From contig NZ_RAPQ01000008.1 of NCBI RefSeq assembly GCF_003610555.1, forward strand, positions 124,001-188,000: a stretch of 64,000 nucleotides of DNA, written 5' to 3'. Source of the stretch: Marinifilum flexuosum. Its GTDB lineage: Bacteria; Bacteroidota; Bacteroidia; Bacteroidales; Marinifilaceae. Positions 17,409-26,992 of this stretch are shown one piece after another. The translations under genes were made by a program, and so were the position numbers. How positions within the stretch are numbered: position 1 is the first letter of the stretch; the number at the start of each line of letters is the position of its first letter. The notes beneath the pieces are model-generated. The model had not been told where the DNA came from and made no database searches. It saw nothing but the letters and a program-made list of their open reading frames with translations.

Positions 17409-18527
17409 TTAAATTCCTAAATTCGAATTTTTTAAAAATTGTAATGGAGTGATATTCAGTTCATTTTTAAAAGCACTGTAAAAAGAGCTGTTACTATTAA
17501 AACCAGCCTCAAAACCGACACCTTCCATGTTTAAGTGTTCTGAACTTTTATTTTGTAAGAGCTTTTTGGCTTCTTCAACACGGTATCTATTGATAAAACG
17601 GTTGAAGTTTACATTGCAAATGCCATTAATACTTCCGGAAACAAGGCGAGGGTGCTCTCCAATTTTATCGGCAATGTGAACAATGGTCAAATCGCAATTC
17701 AAATACAATTTTTCTTCACTTAAGAGTTCTTTTATTTTTGTTACAACTTGATTTTGCTTCTCCTTTTTATCATCTACCGATAGACTTTTTGCAGCATCTC
17801 TTGGTTTGCTTGTAAGATTGTTATCAACACTAACCAGATTGATAGAAGTTTGTTGAAGCAAACCATTGTAAGCAATCCAAAATGTAATGAACAAGCCCAG
17901 TAAGGATTGAAATAAATCAGCGATAAAGCCAGAAAATACAATCTCTGAAACAATAGCAAATACAAAAGATATGATAATGGTTAAAATGGCTGTGTGTAAC
18001 CATTTTAATTCTCGGTTTTCAATGGAACTGTATTGGTTTTTTATCAGTTTTGAATGCTTTCGAATCTTTCTGAAGATGAGTACTATTAAAGTTAAGCCAA
18101 AAAGAACTCCCATCAATTCGAATAGAGCATAGGCAAGCGATTCTTCAATCGCCGTTTTCATTTGAAGAGGCAATAGGAACTTGCCGGTATTGAGAATGAA
18201 ATCAATACCTCCTGGAATTAAAAGATAATAGCTCGATTTCTTCGTTTCTTCAATTGAAACTCTCTCAACATACAAGTACAAAAGAGTAGGAAGAAGCCAT
18301 AAGAAATTAAAGGACAAGATATCCAGGAAAGGATTCTTCATATAGGCGTTGAAGAAATCAAATATTTCGGATAAGGCGCTTAATCCTGAAACTACAAGAA
18401 AAATACCCAACAATAGTAAAGAGTTTTTCTTTTTGCTGTTTAAAATTAGAAGAAACAAACCCACAGAAATGGCTTGCCACATGTCAATGGTATCCAATAA
18501 AAGAATGAAAATCTTATCCAGTTCCAT
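17409..18527 (-). CDS. Membrane-anchored AraC-family transcriptional regulator
   Basis: Combines about seven N-terminal transmembrane segments (residues 1-225, for example SLLLLGIFLVVSGLSALSEIF and FLWLLPTLLYLYV) with a C-terminal AraC double helix-turn-helix (about 265-372). The DNA-binding part shows LTIVHIADKIGEHPRLVSGSI for the first helix-turn-helix and the signature VGFEAGFNSNSSFYSAFKNE followed by TPLQFLK. This layout is common in Bacteroidetes and suggests direct membrane sensing. The next gene on the strand is the secreted alpha/beta hydrolase, a probable target. The signal sensed is unknown. Confidence 0.86.
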   Translation of the reverse strand: MELDKIFILLLDTIDMWQAISVGLFLLILNSKKKNSLLLLGIFLVVSGLSALSEIFDFFNAYMKNPFLDILSFNFLWLLPTLLYLYVERVSIEETKKSSYYLLIPGGIDFILNTGKFLLPLQMKTAIEESLAYALFELMGVLFGLTLIVLIFRKIRKHSKLIKNQYSSIENRELKWLHTAILTIIISFVFAIVSEIVFSGFIADLFQSLLGLFITFWIAYNGLLQQTSINLVSVDNNLTSKPRDAAKSLSVDDKKEKQNQVVTKIKELLSEEKLYLNCDLTIVHIADKIGEHPRLVSGSINGICNVNFNRFINRYRVEEAKKLLQNKSSEHLNMEGVGFEAGFNSNSSFYSAFKNELNITPLQFLKNSNLGI

Positions 18528-18675
18528 ATTTTAAGTTTCAGTGTTTAAGCTATAAAAGTATAGTTTTGATTACTATAATCGTATGTTGCAAAATACTGCT
18601 TATTTCGGTTAGATTGGATACGTGTAAGTGGGTATTTGGTTGTCGTTACTTCTTGATGTAAAATACTTATACTGT

Positions 18676-18708
18676 AAACGCCCCATTCGAAAGAGTGGGG
18701 CGTTTTTT
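18676..18708. terminator. GC-rich terminator hairpin
   Basis: Stem AAACGCCCCA / TGGGGCGTTT with a 10-base loop and flanking A and T runs on both sides, so it can act on either strand. It most likely ends the minus-strand zinc-ribbon transcript (stop 28 bases away), separating it from the AraC-type gene. Confidence 0.8.
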
Positions 18709-18736
18709 GTATTAAGCGTAGTTGACATTTAAAGTT

Positions 18737-18946
18737 TTACACTGTACCTACATGTGTTTTTTTGGTACTACCACAATGTGGACAAGCTATGTCCGAGCTA
18801 AATAAACCCGGTTTAGTGTTTCTACATTGAGCACAATATTGTCTACCACATTTATTGCATCTCCAAGCAGCATAAGACAGCAATCCACCACTTGATGTAC
18901 CACAATTTTCACATGCATTAATTTTGTTTCTTCCAAAAAATCCCAT
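18737..18946 (-). CDS. Small zinc-ribbon protein
   Basis: 69-residue protein made almost entirely of zinc-ligand motifs: CENCG near the start, CNKCGRQYCAQC in the middle and CPHCG near the end, enough for two zinc ions. No signal peptide or membrane segment, so cytoplasmic. Function unknown; such proteins often bind nucleic acid or protein partners. It lies downstream of the CsgG-like gene on the same strand with an 83-base gap and has its own terminator. Confidence 0.75.
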   Translation of the reverse strand: MGFFGRNKINACENCGTSSGGLLSYAAWRCNKCGRQYCAQCRNTKPGLFSSDIACPHCGSTKKTHVGTV

Positions 18947-19029
18947 AAATAATAGTTTTAAAAGTTATTGTTTTTGTGTATTAACTGTATTTGCATTAAT
19001 ATTTTGAATATCTATTCATAAATGAAAAT

Positions 19030-20700
19030 TTAAGTACTCTTCAAACCAATAATATGTTTGTATGAGATATTCTTTGTCTTAGATTTCACAATTCCATCCT
19101 CTTCAAAATCATATTCAATTTTCACTGTACCATTGGCGTTAATTGGTTCAATCACTTTGGCATAATAGAATGTTCCATGAAGAAACAATAGACAAATTTT
19201 ACCGCATTTTAATTGAGATGGATTAAGTTCCAATTCATTTTCAGTTTTGTAAGGAAAAAATGAGTCAATACTTAAAAACTCCTTTTCTTCAGAATTCCTG
19301 TATTGAATTTGAACTTGATTTCTTTCTGGTAAAATATGCTTTATCGAACCTAGAATGATTTGATTTCTAACTTTACCAGTTACATTATCATTTAGGTGGT
19401 AGGTTATGGTGCAAAATTCTTTGTCTTTTACAATTTGTCGTTCAAAGGTTGTGTTAGGGTTATATTGAAAAACTAAATGGCTATTAATTAGTTCAATACT
19501 ACCATCATCTAGTTTTACTTGATATTGTTTGCGTTTTTGATGTAGACCAATTATTTTCCCTTCTCGAAAGCCTATATACTTATTAGAGCCTGGGTTTGAT
19601 TCGTCATAAAAATGAATCCTATCATTTATGGCATATTCAAACTGGAACTCTTCCTTTGATTTCTTTTTCTTGCTTTTGTTTTTGGCATCTATATAATTTC
19701 CCTTAAAGCTCTTATCCGTTATGCTTCCATCAAAATAACCATCTATGTATCCTGATAAGTTACCTAGTGCTTTTTGAACAGCTTGCCCAGTTACAGTATT
19801 AACAAATGCTGTTGATCCTCCTTGTACTTTTAATCCTCCCAGAAAACTCTTTTCTAAAGAGATATCACTTTTGCCAACAGCCTCTTGCATTTCGGTACAA
19901 ATAAATTTGATTTCACCTGTTCGAATGTCCACAACTCTTAGCGTAATTTTAACAATGGCTTTTAACTTTTTAAATTTTACATCAGAAACATATTTAGAAC
20001 CAAGGTTCTGACCACTAATGGTTTCTGCTAACTGAAGAGCACCTTTTAATGGAATACCTGATGATACCTGCACAACATCAGGTTCATGCATTGTTCCAGT
20101 TATTAAATAGTCAACACCGGCCATTCTGCCAACTCCCATTAATTTTGAATCTGTAAATCCATCCTGATTTAATGCCACTTCATCCATTTGTAATCCAAGA
20201 GTTTCTCTATCTATGATCTTATATTTGTCTTGAGCAAATAAATTTTCAGTAAGCAGGTCGCTGATGTAGATACCCAAATACCCTCCAGTTGCACTTGTTA
20301 CTTTTAAGGGATGCACAGATAAAGATTTACGTAAAAGAGAATAATTGTTCGATTCTTCACTTGATAACTCAAATGCTCTCATTCCTTTTTTTAGTGCTTG
20401 CAACGATGAGGCTGGATATGCTCTGGCGACAGAGTAATCAGAATTAACTTCTGTAACTTCAAGAGTTGAGATTACTTCATCTTTCTTTTTGATTTTCTTA
20501 CCTGAAATAGGATGAGTAAAATAGTCTCCCTCCTTAATTACACTTAATGAACAACCAATTTTACAATTGCTAGAATTTAAGTCTAAATAGACTTGATTTC
20601 CTTCAATAGCAAGAATATAACTTGAATTGTTTGTGGTTTGAGAAAAACTAAAGTTGACGGATAATATGAGTACAATAAAAAGTAGTTGGAATTTTTTCAT
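19030..20700 (-). CDS. CsgG-domain secreted protein with C-terminal beta-domain repeats
   Basis: 556-residue exported protein (signal LLFIVLILSVNFSFSQ). The middle (about residues 125-330) matches the CsgG fold: SLSVHPLKVTSATGGYLGIY, SDLLTENLFAQDKYKIIDRE, then MGVGRMAGVDYLITGTM and ITLRVVDIRTGEIKF. CsgG-type proteins form outer-membrane channels or periplasmic assemblies, but here there is no lipobox. The remaining 220 residues are beta-rich modules with repeated 'KIIGLHQKRKQYQVKLDDGS'-type strands, reminiscent of SH3/Tudor-like barrels, after a lysine-rich linker. No curli genes lie nearby. The function is open; envelope stress or secretion support are guesses. Confidence 0.72.
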   Translation of the reverse strand: MKKFQLLFIVLILSVNFSFSQTTNNSSYILAIEGNQVYLDLNSSNCKIGCSLSVIKEGDYFTHPISGKKIKKKDEVISTLEVTEVNSDYSVARAYPASSLQALKKGMRAFELSSEESNNYSLLRKSLSVHPLKVTSATGGYLGIYISDLLTENLFAQDKYKIIDRETLGLQMDEVALNQDGFTDSKLMGVGRMAGVDYLITGTMHEPDVVQVSSGIPLKGALQLAETISGQNLGSKYVSDVKFKKLKAIVKITLRVVDIRTGEIKFICTEMQEAVGKSDISLEKSFLGGLKVQGGSTAFVNTVTGQAVQKALGNLSGYIDGYFDGSITDKSFKGNYIDAKNKSKKKKSKEEFQFEYAINDRIHFYDESNPGSNKYIGFREGKIIGLHQKRKQYQVKLDDGSIELINSHLVFQYNPNTTFERQIVKDKEFCTITYHLNDNVTGKVRNQIILGSIKHILPERNQVQIQYRNSEEKEFLSIDSFFPYKTENELELNPSQLKCGKICLLFLHGTFYYAKVIEPINANGTVKIEYDFEEDGIVKSKTKNISYKHIIGLKST

Positions 20701-20951
20701 AGCTTAATTGGTTAGCTTTAATAAATGATTGTATTTCAGAAGGGAAGTTTCATTATTGAGTTATTCTAACAGGTACATATTAATAGATGATTAAAAGAGG
20801 CTTTTTCCGAACTTACACATAGATTTCACAGAAAAGTCAAGAATCAAAAGATCTAAAATATTTGTAAAGTGTAGCTGGTAAAGTCCATCCAGTTTGCTGA
20901 CAACCTTACAATTTTCGATTAATATTCATTTACTGCTTTTTTGATGATGAA

Positions 20952-21542
20952 TTAAAGCTTGAATCGAAAACCAATAGAGCCTCCAAAATGTTTAGATTTC
21001 TCAATGTTATATTTTTTTGAGTCTTTGATTAACAAATAATTAAATTGAAAGAAAAACCATTTAACTCCTGTAGTTAATGAAATTTCTCCCTTACCAACGG
21101 GGATGTCACCTGATTCAATAACCCATGATTTTGGTTCAATAAACTCATATTTAAAAAGGCTAATTGATGGTATTATGTAGAATTTGGAATAGTTATTAAG
21201 AACATTATATCCGAGTTCAACATAGGGTGTCACTGAATTGTCCTTATTGGCAGCATCACCTTTATATCTTGCTCCTAGACCCACGTGGAATTTGTTAATT
21301 CTATAACTTGCACCTAAGGCAGGAACAGGTTGATTATCATAAAAGGAAGTTTTTGCAATTAAATGCCATTTGGCAACTTTATTGGGTACTGAATTTGATT
21401 GTACACCAGGTAGAGAAAAGTTTGAAGCTGCCTTATATATTAATTCCTCTTTGTTATTGAGAATCTTATCATTGTTGTGTGCCAATGATTGAAAATGTAT
21501 TAACAAGGAAAGTACAAATAGAGTAGTGTAAATTTTTTTCAT
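20952..21542 (-). CDS. Predicted outer-membrane beta-barrel protein
   Basis: 196 residues with a Sec signal (TLFVLSLLIHFQSLAH) and strands rich in alternating aromatic and glycine residues (FHVGLGARYKGD, TPYVELGYNVLN, GGSIGFRFKL at the extreme C-terminus, a typical barrel end). No named family recognised. It is about 250 bases upstream of the CsgG-like gene on the same strand and may share its transcript. Confidence 0.66.
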   Translation of the reverse strand: MKKIYTTLFVLSLLIHFQSLAHNNDKILNNKEELIYKAASNFSLPGVQSNSVPNKVAKWHLIAKTSFYDNQPVPALGASYRINKFHVGLGARYKGDAANKDNSVTPYVELGYNVLNNYSKFYIIPSISLFKYEFIEPKSWVIESGDIPVGKGEISLTTGVKWFFFQFNYLLIKDSKKYNIEKSKHFGGSIGFRFKL

Positions 21543-22004
21543 ATTAATAATTTTAAAGATAGTTGTATCATTTTCTTATTGTACAATTCTTCTTCAAACA
21601 TTAATGTTATTTGTAGAAGAAGAAAATTTAACGAATCATTAATGAAAAATGCCTGATAGTTTATTTAATTCGGTTTATTAATTGTTGTTCAATTATTGGT
21701 TCATAATGATTAAAGTGATATTTAGGTTTTACGAGTACGATGTAAAGAAAATATCATGTGAAAAAAGATAGAATAGCACTTAGTGCTACACTTTTAGTTT
21801 AATATATTTTGTTTGCGTAATTCGACCTACTGTATAACATTACACAAATCAATATGCAGGGGATGATAAAAAGACAAAGGGAGAGAGGTGTTGTTTATTA
21901 TGATTCTTAATTGTAGTAATTATTTAAGCATGGATATTTTTAACTACATTCGTTAGTCATAAAAAGAAGATATTAGCAATTGCAAACTAAAACTATCCCA
22001 CTAC
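21543..22004. other. Divergent intergenic region, 462 bases
   Basis: Very AT-rich spacer between the barrel gene (minus) and the response regulator (plus). A possible weak -7 box TACATTCG lies at 21945-21952, about 53 bases before the regulator ATG. No gene, RNA or repeat that I can support. Confidence 0.5.
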
Positions 22005-22655
22005 ATGAATGTTGTTATTGTTGAGGATCATTCTGTTCTCTTATATGGGTTGACCGACATATTAGAGAACAAATTAGATGATCCATTAATTAAAGGATTT
22101 TGCACGCCTGCAAAGGCAGAATTGGAAACCAACTGGGCAGAGATTGATCTGTTAATTACCGACCTCGAATTTAAGAATGATGAGAGTGGTTTGGATTTGA
22201 CAAAGCGCTTAAGGTCTCAATTTCCCAAACTTCGGATTATTGCTTATTCTACTCACAAGATTCTTTCTGTTCTTAACGGATTAAAAAAGAATGGTTTCAA
22301 CTCCTATGTTTGCAAAGAAATGCCAGTAAAAGAGTTGTTGGTTAGTATAGATAAGGTAATGCAGCAATCTCCAAAAGTATTTTACGAGAGCAATTCTTAC
22401 AAAACTTTTATGCATGAACGTAAACTTGTTGAGGAGAAGATGTTCGCATCTAGTTATGAACGAAATGTTTCCCTAACTCCAACGGAGAAGTTAGTGTGTA
22501 AGAAGATATCTCAGAATACACAAATTACAAATCTGGATTTGGCCATTGATTTAAAAATGGAACTCAATACCTTAAAGAAACACATCACCAGTATATACAA
22601 GAAATTGGGGGTGAAAAGTAAGGAAGGAATTATATTTAGCAGCAGTTCGGATTAA
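22005..22655 (+). CDS. NarL/LuxR-family response regulator
   Basis: Cytoplasmic response regulator of 216 residues. The receiver domain has the acidic pair E7/D8, the phosphoacceptor Asp53 in LLITDLEF, a Ser/Thr pair near 82-83 and Lys104 in VCKEMPV. The C-terminal LuxR-type helix-turn-helix begins at LTPTEKLVCKKISQNTQ and includes LKKHITSIYKKLGVKS. The gene is 52 bases before the TPR sensor kinase, whose catalytic core is of the HisKA_3 type that normally partners LuxR-type regulators, so the two form a pair. Targets are unknown. Confidence 0.92.
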   Translation: MNVVIVEDHSVLLYGLTDILENKLDDPLIKGFCTPAKAELETNWAEIDLLITDLEFKNDESGLDLTKRLRSQFPKLRIIAYSTHKILSVLNGLKKNGFNSYVCKEMPVKELLVSIDKVMQQSPKVFYESNSYKTFMHERKLVEEKMFASSYERNVSLTPTEKLVCKKISQNTQITNLDLAIDLKMELNTLKKHITSIYKKLGVKSKEGIIFSSSSD

Positions 22656-22707
22656 AAGAATAAATTATTGTCCTTTAAAAATTATAATAAACAAATATTT
22701 TAACCCT

Positions 22708-25179
22708 ATGAATCACTCCTTATCCTTAAAGGCAGTAGTATTATTTATTGGCTTATTTCCAGCTATATTATTTGCACAACAGCCAAATATAAAATCATTA
22801 AATGAATCACTTTCCAAGGCTGAAAACCTTAGTGATACCATAAAAATAAGAGGGAATTATGCGATAAAAATATTCTCAAAAGATCAAGAAAGAGGCATTA
22901 AGCTCCTTAAAGAAAATACTAGTATTGAAACTCATGGAGATGAAAAATTAATAAAATTAAAAGGAGATTGTTTTCTAGCTTTAGCTGACATTTATAAAAG
23001 AATTGATTTAGATACATGCCTAATGTATTCTGATAGTGCAATTAACATCTTAGATAAATATAAGATGCGTGCATTAACACATGCTGTTAGTATAAAGGCT
23101 GAAGTGCTATACAGAGGTAAAGATGAAAAAGAGAAGGCGTGTGATTTAATGAAGAAAGCAGTTGCTGAAAGTCAATTTGTAATTGATAAGATGAAGTTAA
23201 GAGGTAGTTGGGCTAATTACGTGAAACTTGATGATCCCCTCGAGGGAATTAGAATTGCGAAGGCGAATACTCAACTAAAAAGCGCCCCTGATACCGCCTT
23301 GTTTATTCAATACAAAGGAATGTCCTATAGGCTTATTGCTCAATGTTACGAATCTATTGATGCCAATAAGTGTTTACAGTATACGGATAGTGCAATACAT
23401 GTTTTAGAGTCGAGTACGTATACAGAAGCTCTTTTAAATGCCTTAACGGATAAAAGTAGTATTTTAGCTACGTTAGGTAAAACAAAAGAGAGTCTTAAAA
23501 CTTACGAGTATGCCTTTACTAAAATAGATAGCACTGTTTCTAAGAGTTCAATAAATTATATAAAAGCATGTTATGCAAATACATTATTACTAACAGGGGA
23601 AATTCAAAAGTCAATTAAGATTAGTGAAGAAATTGTACAATATTATGATCAAACTAAACGATATCATAATGCTGTTGAGGGAATGCGGATTATGTCGGGG
23701 AGTTATAGGGGGATTGATGTTTATAAAGCAATTTCCATAATTTACGAAGCTATAGAGTATGCAAAAACGCATCAATTACCTGCAGAACGAAACTTTTCTC
23801 TTTACCACAGTCTAGGTTGTTATTATGAAGATTTAGGTGATTTGGAAAATGCTAAAAAGTATTATAGATATTCAATTGAATGCTCAAGGAAATGTAACAG
23901 GTTCTCGACTGAAGCTTTGGCTAGTAGTTCGTTGGCATGTGTGTATTATAAGGAAAAAAACATACAAAAAGCTGAAATTCTATATAAGGAAGCTATTGAG
24001 ATTGGGAAAAAAGTAGGTTATGATAGCGCAATTGGTGAGGCCCTATTGGGACTTGGCCGTATTTATGCAGAAAAGAAAGAATATTCTAAGGCTCAAACTT
24101 ACATGCATAATGCATTAACTAAATTTGTAAGAACCGATATTGAAGAGAATGTTGTTGAGACAAGAATTGCTTTAGCTAATCTATTGAAGGATAGAAGAGA
24201 TTTTATTAATGCGAAAAAACATATTATTAAAGCATTACAATCATGTAACAATCTTAAATCAAAGATTCAATTCTATAAAAGTTATAAATTATTGTCTGAA
24301 ATTTATGATGAAGAAAATGATACGGGCCAATCTTTAAGGTATTTGAAGAAATCAGTTCTTTATAAAGATTCGGTATTCATGGATGAGAAAAGAACAGAGA
24401 TCAATCGTTTGGAGACCAAATATGAGACAGAGAAGAAGGAGCAACAGATAGAGTTATTGGAAGTCACAACTCAGAATCAGCAATTAAGCCTTGACAAAGC
24501 AGAACAAGAAAGAAACATGATGTTTGCAGGACTGGGCTTGTTGGTTTTACTAGTTGTTCCAGTAGGCTTTTATACCCGTCAGCGCAATAAAAATAAAGTG
24601 TTAGAAGCTCGCATAAACAGTGAGAACAAGGAGTGTACCCGCATCGCAAAAGAGTTGCACGATAGTGTCTCGGGTAGCTTAACCACCATTCGTTACCTGT
24701 TGGAATCGGGAACAGAAGGCAACAGTTTGGTAGAGAATATCGAATCGGTAAGCAAAGAGGTGAGAGGTATATCGCATAAATTGAACATGAGCGCGTTGGC
24801 CAATCAAGGCATTAAAGAAGCCGTTTACGATGCGTTAATGCTGAACCAATTCCCCAAAGACATTCAGCTTGCCATCAACATGCCGGAAGGGTTTGAAGTA
24901 AAAGATTTCGAGGTGAAGATCAATTTTATTAGAATTCTGCAGGAGTTGGTGCAGAACACCATTAAATATGCCGAGGCAAGTAGTGTAGAAATTAGTTTCG
25001 AGCAAGAAAAGCAAAACATAGTACTCACATACCAGGACAATGGAAAGGGCTGCGACATGGAGCAAATTTCCCTTGGCAATGGCCTACGAAATATTAAAGA
25101 TCGAGTGAAATATATTAAAGGTACACTAGAATTCGATAGTCAGCCTGATAATGGTTTCTATTGCTGTATAAAAATTTAG
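22708..25179 (+). CDS. TPR-containing sensor histidine kinase (HisKA_3 type)
   Basis: Sensor kinase of 823 residues: signal peptide (about 1-23), a long periplasmic array of TPR-like helical repeats (about 30-560), a coiled coil (KYETEKKEQQIELLEV and following), one membrane helix (MFAGLGLLVLLVVPVGFY), then a dimerisation helix with the phosphoacceptor His651 in ARIAKELHDSVSGS-like context (ECTRIAKELHDSVSG). The ATP-binding domain shows ELVQNTIKYAEAS (N box), DNGKGCDM (G1) and GNGLRNIKDRV (G2). This architecture is common in Bacteroidetes two-component systems. Partner is the LuxR-type regulator immediately upstream. The 3' part encoding the kinase core is less AT-rich than the TPR part. Confidence 0.93.
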   Translation: MNHSLSLKAVVLFIGLFPAILFAQQPNIKSLNESLSKAENLSDTIKIRGNYAIKIFSKDQERGIKLLKENTSIETHGDEKLIKLKGDCFLALADIYKRIDLDTCLMYSDSAINILDKYKMRALTHAVSIKAEVLYRGKDEKEKACDLMKKAVAESQFVIDKMKLRGSWANYVKLDDPLEGIRIAKANTQLKSAPDTALFIQYKGMSYRLIAQCYESIDANKCLQYTDSAIHVLESSTYTEALLNALTDKSSILATLGKTKESLKTYEYAFTKIDSTVSKSSINYIKACYANTLLLTGEIQKSIKISEEIVQYYDQTKRYHNAVEGMRIMSGSYRGIDVYKAISIIYEAIEYAKTHQLPAERNFSLYHSLGCYYEDLGDLENAKKYYRYSIECSRKCNRFSTEALASSSLACVYYKEKNIQKAEILYKEAIEIGKKVGYDSAIGEALLGLGRIYAEKKEYSKAQTYMHNALTKFVRTDIEENVVETRIALANLLKDRRDFINAKKHIIKALQSCNNLKSKIQFYKSYKLLSEIYDEENDTGQSLRYLKKSVLYKDSVFMDEKRTEINRLETKYETEKKEQQIELLEVTTQNQQLSLDKAEQERNMMFAGLGLLVLLVVPVGFYTRQRNKNKVLEARINSENKECTRIAKELHDSVSGSLTTIRYLLESGTEGNSLVENIESVSKEVRGISHKLNMSALANQGIKEAVYDALMLNQFPKDIQLAINMPEGFEVKDFEVKINFIRILQELVQNTIKYAEASSVEISFEQEKQNIVLTYQDNGKGCDMEQISLGNGLRNIKDRVKYIKGTLEFDSQPDNGFYCCIKI

Positions 25180-25229
25180 TTATCCTTATTCCCTTTGTTG
25201 GATATGTATTACGATAGGTTTCAAAAGTA

Positions 25230-25260
25230 AAATCCCCACTTCCATGAAAAGTGAGGATTT
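25230..25260. terminator. Terminator hairpin after the TPR kinase gene
   Basis: Stem AAATCCCCACTT / AAGTGAGGATTT, 11 of 12 pairs, loop of seven bases; the 3' side runs into ATTT...TCATTT. It separates the kinase from the convergent HU-like gene. Confidence 0.75.
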
Positions 25261-25282
25261 ACTTTCATTTATTACCTTATAG

Positions 25283-25350
25283 CACTTTGACTCAACAACT
25301 GTATACACTTTGAGTCGACAACTGCATACACTTTGACACTCAAAGTGTAT
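25283..25350. repeat. 23-bp tandem repeat ending in a perfect hairpin
   Basis: CACTTTGACTCAACAACTG-type unit: copy 1 at 25283-25305 and copy 2 at 25306-25328 agree at 20 of 23 bases. A third unit begins CACTTTGA at 25329 but is then inverted: ATACACTTTGA (25326-25336) pairs perfectly with TCAAAGTGTAT (25340-25350) around CAC. It lies 28 bases beyond the stop of the HU-like gene, between convergent genes. Confidence 0.8.
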
Positions 25351-25377
25351 GTACTCAAACACTCAGTAGGCAGTTTA

Positions 25378-26076
25378 TTAACTAATGGTCAATGAAAACT
25401 TACTTGTAGTTTCTTTAATTCCTTTGGTTGTATATGCTCCAAATGTACTTTGTGTTTTTATTCTAATTCTATACTTACCAGCAGTAAGATCAGGAACCAA
25501 ACCAACGATTTTCTTCTGTCCGTTGTCAGCAATTTGTGCTACCATTGTTTCACTGCCATCTTCTGCCACAAAGAAAAGACCTATGCTAGCATCTTCACCC
25601 GCTATTTTTAGGCGTTTACCATGAATTTCGAATAAGCTATTTGGAGTAAGTTTATCGTTTTTACTTTGGGTAGCAATATCGATAAAGCTTGTAATTGCAG
25701 GATCGGTTTGTACACTGTCTACTTTTGTTAACTCAATTTGCTCAACGGCTTTCTTAACTTGTATTCCATTGCTAAGATTTACATTAATTTGATGCTTCTC
25801 AGGATCGAATAAATCTGTATCATCTTCGAATACACCTGTGATGGAGTAACCAAGGTTAAAGATGGGAAGATTGATGTTCTCGCCACGCTGAATGCATTCT
25901 TCTACAATTTGGAAAAAAGCTGTGAAAACAGCGGCAATATCTGTTTTACTGATTACACTTCTTTTCTCCAACATCAAACGAATGATTCCGTCTAAATCGT
26001 GAGATTCTTTGGTTAAAACGCGAGCTGCATAATTAAAATCTTCGGTTAGTTGGTTTTCCTTCAAATAATAATTCAT
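25378..26076 (-). CDS. HU/IHF-like DNA-binding protein with DUF4469-type C-terminal domain
   Basis: 232-residue cytoplasmic protein without signal. The N-terminal about 110 residues fit the Bacteroides HU-like domain (SKTDIAAVFTAFFQIVEECI and GENINLPIFNLGYSITGVFED), whose relatives bend DNA. The C-terminal part (about 130-232) is a beta-sandwich resembling DUF4469: FEIHGKRLKIAGED, GLFFVAEDGSETMV and LTAGKYRIRIKTQ. Such proteins are frequent in Bacteroidia and their role is not settled. It stands alone between convergent and divergent neighbours, next to an unusual tandem/inverted repeat. Confidence 0.78.
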   Translation of the reverse strand: MNYYLKENQLTEDFNYAARVLTKESHDLDGIIRLMLEKRSVISKTDIAAVFTAFFQIVEECIQRGENINLPIFNLGYSITGVFEDDTDLFDPEKHQINVNLSNGIQVKKAVEQIELTKVDSVQTDPAITSFIDIATQSKNDKLTPNSLFEIHGKRLKIAGEDASIGLFFVAEDGSETMVAQIADNGQKKIVGLVPDLTAGKYRIRIKTQSTFGAYTTKGIKETTSKFSLTIS

Positions 26077-26198
26077 CTCTATTGCTTTTTGGGGTTTAAC
26101 AAATACAGAGATAAAATTATGTCATGAGATTATGCTGATCAATAGCTGTTTTTAACTATTTTTATAAGAGATGACTACAAGCTTAAAGCTTTACTATA

Positions 26199-26948
26199 AT
26201 GACAGATAATTTTGTTGATAGGGTATTAAAATATTACCATGAGTATGAAATAAGCGAAGGTGATATTGATTTAAATAAACGAAAGGAGTATCAAGAATTA
26301 TTCAATACGATTGATCCCATAAGTCAATGCTTTTTTCTCATTAAAGATTACCATCGAAACAACTGCTTGTTTATTTCGGAGCGAATGAAGTCCATGCTTA
26401 AGATCGATTCTTGCTCAACGGAAGCATTGCTACAAAACTTCCAGATACATCCCGATGATCGTATGATTATTGATTCGTTAAACCAGGCCCGAAAGTACAT
26501 CTGTAAGCAACGAAAAGAGGAGAGAAAGAATTACAAGTTGGTCAACAACTTTAGAATCTGCAGTGAGGCGAATCAGTGTTTTCGTATTGATGTGCAACAT
26601 TCGGTATTGGAGATGGATAAACAAGGCAATATTTGGTTAGGATTAAGGGTAATCCATCTCGATCCTGATCAGGAAAGCGATAGGCCGGCAAGTTCTTTTT
26701 TGCAGCATGTATATCGCAACGAGATTATTTATTCCATTTACGGGGATAGCGAAAGCGGTACCATATCGCGTAGGGAGAGAGAAGTTCTCGAATTGATATC
26801 GGAAGGCTATGTGAGCAAAGAAATTGCCGAGAAACTCTTCATCAGCGAGTTTACCGTAAACAATCACAGAAAAAGTATTCTTAACAAGCTGAATGCAAAC
26901 AATGCCTCTGAGGCCATTAAAAAGGCGGTAAAGTTGGGGATAATTTAG
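26199..26948 (+). CDS. PAS-like/LuxR-type transcriptional regulator
   Basis: 249 residues, cytoplasmic. The N-terminal about 170 residues look like a PAS sensor fold (ISQCFFLIKDYHRNNCLFIS, IHPDDRMIID and WLGLRVIHLDPD), and the C-terminal 65 are a LuxR helix-turn-helix: TISRREREVLELISEGYVSK, EIAEKLFISEFTVNNHRKSI and LNKLNANN. There is no receiver aspartate, so control is probably by direct ligand or partner sensing. This layout is frequent in Marinilabiliales and Bacteroidales. The gene is monocistronic; the repeat field starts 45 bases downstream. Confidence 0.86.
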   Translation: MTDNFVDRVLKYYHEYEISEGDIDLNKRKEYQELFNTIDPISQCFFLIKDYHRNNCLFISERMKSMLKIDSCSTEALLQNFQIHPDDRMIIDSLNQARKYICKQRKEERKNYKLVNNFRICSEANQCFRIDVQHSVLEMDKQGNIWLGLRVIHLDPDQESDRPASSFLQHVYRNEIIYSIYGDSESGTISRREREVLELISEGYVSKEIAEKLFISEFTVNNHRKSILNKLNANNASEAIKKAVKLGII

Positions 26949-26992
26949 GAGGGGATTCTCTAAACGTATTACCAAATAAACTACCCCAAAAA

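Noticed and set aside
25283-25350. Possible mini CRISPR from the 23-bp units
   Set aside because: Units abut with no spacers and the third is inverted.
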